From Dehalococcoidia bacterium (GTDB taxonomy: Bacteria > Chloroflexota > Dehalococcoidia > UBA2979): DNA of 8,755 nucleotides. The notes under the pieces were generated by a model. It searched no databases. It saw nothing but the letters and a program-made list of their open reading frames with translations, and was not told where the DNA came from. Each line of letters begins with the position of its first letter. Position 1 is the stretch's first letter. Both the position numbers and the translations under genes were made by a program. Positions 5,392 through 8,755 of the stretch are shown here, one piece after another. The stretch spans positions 1-8,755 of the forward strand of contig JASLOV010000017.1 of the NCBI GenBank assembly GCA_030745285.1, in the 5' to 3' direction.

Positions 5392-7143
5392 TCAGGCCAG
5401 GGCGTCCCGCACAGCCCGCTCCAGTGACGCCAGGCCGGCGGTCGCGTCCGCGCCGAGGTGCACGCGCAGCACGCGGCGCTTCCGCTCCGCGAGGACATCG
5501 AAGTCACCCCTGGCCTGTGCCGCCTTCACGATGCCGAATGAGTATGCCCGGCCCGGAATCGGCAGATCGACCGCGTCCTCGGCAGTGATCTGCAGGAACA
5601 CGCCGCTGTTCGGTCCCCCCTTGTAGGCCTGGCCGGTCGAGTGGAGATAGCGCGGACCGAACCCCACACAGGTCGCGGCCCGCGTCCGGTCGCGGACGGT
5701 CTGGCGCATCCGCGCCAGCGACGCCTGGTGGACCGGATTCATGTCGAGATAGGCGAGCAGGGCGCAGTAGTCCCCCTGGCCGAGGCGGCCGAGGTGGGCC
5801 CGCAGCACGGCGCCGGGCGCTGCGGCGCCCGCGCCTCCCAGGGCCTCACGATTCAGACCGTCGGCGAACAGGGTGAAGTCGTCATTCGCGGCAAACGCCG
5901 TTTCCTGAGGGAGGCGCCCCGACGTCTCGTACGCATCGGTCAGCGCCCGCGTGGCGACTTTGGCCGCCTCGACGTCGGGCTGGTCGAACGGATTGATTCC
6001 GAGCACCGCGCCGGCGACGGCCGTCGCGACCTCCCACCGGAAGAACTCTCCCGCCAGGTCGTACCGGTCGCCAAGCGTGATCCGGACGACCGGGTGCCCG
6101 GCAGCCTCGAGCGCGTCGATCGCCGCCGTGTGGCCAACCGCCTCCGCCTCGTCGTCGTCGTCGTCGTCCTCCTCCGTGTCGGACAACCGGATCGACACGA
6201 ACACACGGTCGTCACCGTAGACCTCGGGCGAGCCGCCGGGCTCGCCGTCGACCGGGATGAGCCCGAGGCCCTGCTTGCCGGTCGACTCGGCCAGCAACTG
6301 CTCCAGCCAGGCACCCAGCGGGAGCACACCGCTCGACAGGGCCAGCGTGACCTTGTCACGCCCAGCGCGCGCGGCGAGGGCCAGGGCCAGGCCCAGCTGC
6401 ACACCCGGATTGCTCGCGACCGGCCGGTCGACGCCGCACGCACACGCCATCTCCGCCGCGGACGCCAAGAGGCGTTCGACGTCGAGGCCCATGACGGCGG
6501 CGGGGACCAGGCCGAAGTCCGACAGGGCCGAGTAGCGTCCGCCGATGCTCCGGACGCCCGGGGCGATCGCATAGAATCGCCGGCGCTTGGCCAACGCCTG
6601 GAGCTTCGAGCCGGGATCGGTCACGGCGAGAAAGTGCTCGCCCGCCCGATCGCCCAGGCGCTGGGCCACGAGGCCGTGGAAGTAGTCCCCAAACAGACTC
6701 GGCTCGAGTGTCGTCCCCGACTTGCTGGCAACAATGAACAGGCAGCGCTTGAGGTCGACCGCGGCCTCGACCGAGGCGACCTGCGCGGGATCGGTCGAGT
6801 CGAGGACCCGCAGCCGGGGCGCCCCGGCGACGGGGCCAAGGCTGCGACTGAGGACGTCGGGGCAAAGACTGGAGCCGCCCATGCCCAGCACGACCGCGTC
6901 GCGGAAGCCCCCGCGCGCGGCATAACTCGCCAATGCCCTGAGGTGGGAGCTGCGTGCCTGCTGGGCCGACACGATGTCGAGCCAGCCCAGCCAGTCGGCC
7001 TCGTCCCCGCCCGTCCAGAGCGTAGCGTCCTTGGCCCAGAGCCGGGCGACGCGCGCGTCGGCCTCCCATTCCGCCGAGGCGTCGCGCAGTGCGCCCGTGA
7101 ACGCCGCGTCGCCCGAAATGGTCTGGCGCAGTGTTTCTTCCAT
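5392..7143 (-). CDS. pgi: Glucose-6-phosphate isomerase, stand-alone Pgi half of the Tal-Pgi fusion type
   Basis: A 583-residue isomerase interconverting glucose-6-P and fructose-6-P. The two SIS domains show GMGGSS (87-92), ASKSGTT (139-145, phosphate binding), GGRYSALS (201-208), LAESTGK (284-290) and GINPFDQPDVEAAK (382-395, with a probable catalytic Lys395). The C-terminal block RYLHSTGQAYKGGPNSGVF (498-516) is typical of the isomerase part of bifunctional transaldolase/Pgi proteins. No transaldolase domain precedes it: upstream is the divergent promoter and a gene on the other strand. An acidic insert (321-334) holds six Asp in a row, encoded by an uninterrupted trinucleotide repeat. The start is ATG 7143, with no convincing Shine-Dalgarno and an AT-rich promoter-like patch just upstream. 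It is the first gene of the pgi-gnd-zwf operon. Confidence 0.93.
   Translation of the reverse strand: MEETLRQTISGDAAFTGALRDASAEWEADARVARLWAKDATLWTGGDEADWLGWLDIVSAQQARSSHLRALASYAARGGFRDAVVLGMGGSSLCPDVLSRSLGPVAGAPRLRVLDSTDPAQVASVEAAVDLKRCLFIVASKSGTTLEPSLFGDYFHGLVAQRLGDRAGEHFLAVTDPGSKLQALAKRRRFYAIAPGVRSIGGRYSALSDFGLVPAAVMGLDVERLLASAAEMACACGVDRPVASNPGVQLGLALALAARAGRDKVTLALSSGVLPLGAWLEQLLAESTGKQGLGLIPVDGEPGGSPEVYGDDRVFVSIRLSDTEEDDDDDDEAEAVGHTAAIDALEAAGHPVVRITLGDRYDLAGEFFRWEVATAVAGAVLGINPFDQPDVEAAKVATRALTDAYETSGRLPQETAFAANDDFTLFADGLNREALGGAGAAAPGAVLRAHLGRLGQGDYCALLAYLDMNPVHQASLARMRQTVRDRTRAATCVGFGPRYLHSTGQAYKGGPNSGVFLQITAEDAVDLPIPGRAYSFGIVKAAQARGDFDVLAERKRRVLRVHLGADATAGLASLERAVRDALA
6151..6168. repeat. 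Trinucleotide repeat (GTC)6 encoding six Asp in pgi
   Basis: Six perfect GTC units on the plus strand read as six GAC (Asp) codons on the minus strand, residues 326-331 of Pgi. They are flanked by further acidic codons (EE before, EAE after). All six Asp codons are identical, so the tract is a true microsatellite and could change length by slippage without shifting frame. Confidence 0.9.
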
Positions 7144-7208
7144 CTTTTGGCTATTATGTCGTGTTCCAACGCGACGACGGGAACCTGCTCCCGACAGGAC
7201 GCCTTGCG
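7144..7208. promoter_or_regulatory. Divergent promoter region between pgi and the flavin oxidoreductase
   Basis: This 65-bp gap holds the only AT-rich patch of this part of the window. On the plus strand TATTAT (7152-7157) is a 5/6 -10 hexamer; on the minus strand CATAAT (7153-7158) is another 5/6 hexamer sharing the same bases. Neither has a good -35 at standard spacing. Downstream on the plus strand are GTTCC-N12-GGAAC (7163-7184) and the hairpin CGGGA-ACCTGC-TCCCG (7178-7193), just before the AGGA ribosome site (7196-7199). An activator or alternative sigma factor may be needed; that is inference. Confidence 0.45.
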
Positions 7209-8588
7209 ATGCCCACGCGATACGACGCGATCGTCATCGGGACGGGCCAGGCCGGCCCGGCCCTGACCCACCGGCTCGTCCGGGCCGGCCGCTCCGTAGC
7301 CATCGTCGAGCGGCACCGCTTCGGCGGCACCTGCGTCAACACCGGCTGCATCCCGACCAAGACGCTCGTGGCGAGCGCGCGCACCGCCCACGTGGCGCGC
7401 CGCGCTGGCGACTATGGCGTCGACGTCGGCGGTGACGTGTCGGTCGACATGGCCCGGGTCAAGGCACGGAAGGATGCCATTGCCGGCAAGTCGAACCAGG
7501 GCGTCGAGCCGTCGCTCAAGTCACTCGAGGGGGCGACCGTCTACGAGGGGCACGCCCGCTTCACCGGCCCGCACACCGTGGCGGTCGGTGGCGCGACGCT
7601 CGAGGCCGAACAGATCTTCATCAACGTCGGCGCCCGCGCCTACGTGCCCGACCTGCCCGGCCTTGCCGACATGCCTTTCCTGACCAACTCGGGAATGATG
7701 GAGATCGACCGCGCCCCCGAGCACCTGATCATCGTGGGCGGGAGCTATATCGGCCTCGAATTCGGTCAGATGTATCGCCGGTTCGGCAGCCGGGTGACGA
7801 TCGTCGAACGGGGACCACGCCTCATCTCGCGCGACGACGACGATGTCTCCGAGGCGGTGCGCGAGATCCTCGCGGCCGAGGACGTCGACATCCGGCTCGA
7901 TGCCGAGTGCCTGACCGCCGCGGCCACGGACCAGGGAATCCAGATCGCCCTGGACTGCGCAGAGCAGCCGCGCACGGTGACCGGGTCGCACCTGCTGCTC
8001 GCCGTCGGACGCCGGCCCAACACCGACGACCTTGGCCTCGACGAGGCTGGCATCGCCGCGAACGCGCGCGGTTTCATCGAAGTCGACGACGAGCTCCGTA
8101 CCAGCGTCGATGGCGTCTGGGCGCTGGGCGACTGCAACGGGCAAGGCGCGTTCACGCACACGGCGTACAACGACTTCGAAATCGTCGCGGACAATCTGCT
8201 GGATGGTGACTCCCGGCGCGTGAGCGACCGGATCCTGACCTACGGCCTCTTCATCGACCCGCCGCTCGGCCGGGCGGGCATGACCGAGGCGCAGGTGCGC
8301 GCCGCGGGCACGCCGGCTCTGATCGCCAAGCGCCCGATGTCGCGGATCGCCCGGGCGATCGAACGCGGCGAGACCCAGGGCTTCATCAAGATCCTGGTCG
8401 ACGCCGAGACGAAGCTGATTCTTGGTGCCGCCGTCCTCGGCATCGACGGTGACGAGATCGTCCACTCGATCCTGGACATCATGTACGCGAAGGCGCCCTA
8501 CACCGTCATTCAGCGCGCCGTCCACGCCCACCCGACGGTCACCGAACTCATTCCCACGATGCTCGGCGCCCTGAAGCCAATGGAGTAG
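7209..8588 (+). CDS. FAD-dependent pyridine nucleotide-disulfide oxidoreductase (RclA/mercuric-reductase-like)
   Basis: A 459-residue class I flavin disulfide reductase. It has an FAD Rossmann motif GTGQAG (11-16), a redox-active disulfide in GGTCVNTGCIPTK (39-51; Cys42 and Cys47), a second nucleotide-binding motif VGGSYIGLEF (176-185) followed by IVE with Glu200, FAD contact ALGDC (305-309), and a C-terminal HPTVTE with His441 and Glu446. Glu200 at the cofactor-discriminating position favours NADH by analogy with lipoamide dehydrogenase. Such proteins are often named mercuric reductase, but there is no N-terminal metal-binding domain and no MerA C-terminal Cys pair. The layout is closer to E. 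coli RclA, linked to hypochlorous acid and copper stress. The natural substrate is unknown. ATG 7209 is preferred, with AGGA nine bases upstream; the frame opens further at a GTG at 7131, but that would overlap the pgi start. The sirtuin gene follows 12 nt after the stop. Confidence 0.9.
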   Translation: MPTRYDAIVIGTGQAGPALTHRLVRAGRSVAIVERHRFGGTCVNTGCIPTKTLVASARTAHVARRAGDYGVDVGGDVSVDMARVKARKDAIAGKSNQGVEPSLKSLEGATVYEGHARFTGPHTVAVGGATLEAEQIFINVGARAYVPDLPGLADMPFLTNSGMMEIDRAPEHLIIVGGSYIGLEFGQMYRRFGSRVTIVERGPRLISRDDDDVSEAVREILAAEDVDIRLDAECLTAAATDQGIQIALDCAEQPRTVTGSHLLLAVGRRPNTDDLGLDEAGIAANARGFIEVDDELRTSVDGVWALGDCNGQGAFTHTAYNDFEIVADNLLDGDSRRVSDRILTYGLFIDPPLGRAGMTEAQVRAAGTPALIAKRPMSRIARAIERGETQGFIKILVDAETKLILGAAVLGIDGDEIVHSILDIMYAKAPYTVIQRAVHAHPTVTELIPTMLGALKPME

Positions 8589-8600
8589 CTGCTGAGCGCC

Positions 8601-8755
8601 GTGCCCTCGCTCGCCGCCCTCGTCACACCACTCGCCGAGCGGCTGCGAACCGCGACCCGGGTCACCGTCCTCACCGGCGCCGGCGTCTCGGCCGCCAGCG
8701 GCGTCCCGACCTTCCGTGGAGCGAACGGTCTCTGGAAGCAGCACCGACCGGAATC
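8601..8755 (+). CDS. Sir2-family NAD-dependent protein deacylase, N-terminal part only
   Basis: The first 51 residues of a sirtuin; the rest lies beyond the window. VTVLTGAGVSAASGVPTFRG (21-40) is the NAD-binding GAGxS...TFR signature, followed by NGLW and HRPE as in CobB-like proteins. Sirtuins remove acyl groups from lysines using NAD+, often regulating acetyl-CoA synthetase and other metabolic enzymes. The start is probably GTG 8601. The only ribosome-site-like sequence (GGAG, 8582-8585) lies within the preceding gene and is rather distant from the GTG, while CTG at 8592 would be better spaced but is a rare start. The frame is the same as the upstream oxidoreductase, separated by its TAG and 12 nt, which suggests a two-gene transcription unit. 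Confidence 0.92.
   Translation, partial: MPSLAALVTPLAERLRTATRVTVLTGAGVSAASGVPTFRGANGLWKQHRPE

Noticed and set aside
5641..7266. Long plus-strand open frame (541 codons) opposite pgi
   Set aside because: Antisense shadow of pgi caused by high GC at third positions; low-complexity basic translation and no recognisable motif.
7209..8588. Calling the flavoenzyme a true mercuric reductase (merA)
   Set aside because: No N-terminal heavy-metal domain, no C-terminal vicinal cysteines, and no other mer genes nearby.
7521..8744. Long minus-strand open frame opposite the flavin oxidoreductase
   Set aside because: Antisense to a gene with all expected motifs; crosses into the sirtuin start as well; no family features.

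Overview
The window is GC-rich bacterial chromosome with tightly packed ordinary housekeeping and metabolic genes on both strands. I see no phage, plasmid, insertion-sequence, CRISPR or defence content. The GC-rich coding style and a stand-alone phosphoglucose isomerase that resembles the isomerase half of Tal-Pgi fusions, placed beside short-type gnd and zwf, suggest an Acidobacteriota-like soil bacterium (possibly Vicinamibacteria). That assignment is inference from general familiarity; a marker-gene or whole-protein search would decide it.

Left part (1-2862). The window opens inside the 3' part of a PLP-dependent trans-sulfuration enzyme (cystathionine gamma-synthase/lyase family). A YqaA-type DedA membrane protein follows on the same strand. 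A small cutA gene lies on the minus strand, convergent with the DedA gene and divergent from an FtsB/DivIC-like cell-division gene. A short intergenic stretch with promoter-like and palindromic elements leads into an initiator tRNA (tRNA-fMet, CAT anticodon, CCA encoded) with a strong hairpin behind it. A LysE/RhtB-type exporter begins 26 nt after that hairpin.

Middle part (2867-7143, minus strand). A compact operon reads pgi, gnd, zwf. pgi and gnd are 24 nt apart, and the gnd stop overlaps the zwf start as ATGA. Together the enzymes interconvert fructose-6-P and glucose-6-P, oxidise glucose-6-P, and decarboxylate 6-phosphogluconate to ribulose-5-P. The lactonase step (pgl) is not encoded next to them. 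Gnd carries an acidic residue at the cofactor-discriminating end of its second beta strand, and Zwf lacks the usual Arg in the equivalent loop, so the pathway may make NADH rather than, or as well as, NADPH.

Right part (7144-8755). A 65-bp divergent promoter region separates the pentose-phosphate operon from a plus-strand flavin disulfide oxidoreductase (RclA/mercuric-reductase-like, without the MerA C-terminal cysteine pair). It is followed 12 nt later by the start of a Sir2-type NAD-dependent protein deacylase that runs off the window.

I did not find a clearly undescribed system. The points most worth a second look are the predicted cofactor preference of the Zwf/Gnd pair, the isolated Pgi half of a normally fused protein with a slippage-prone Asp tract, and the leader and promoter architecture around 7144-7208.
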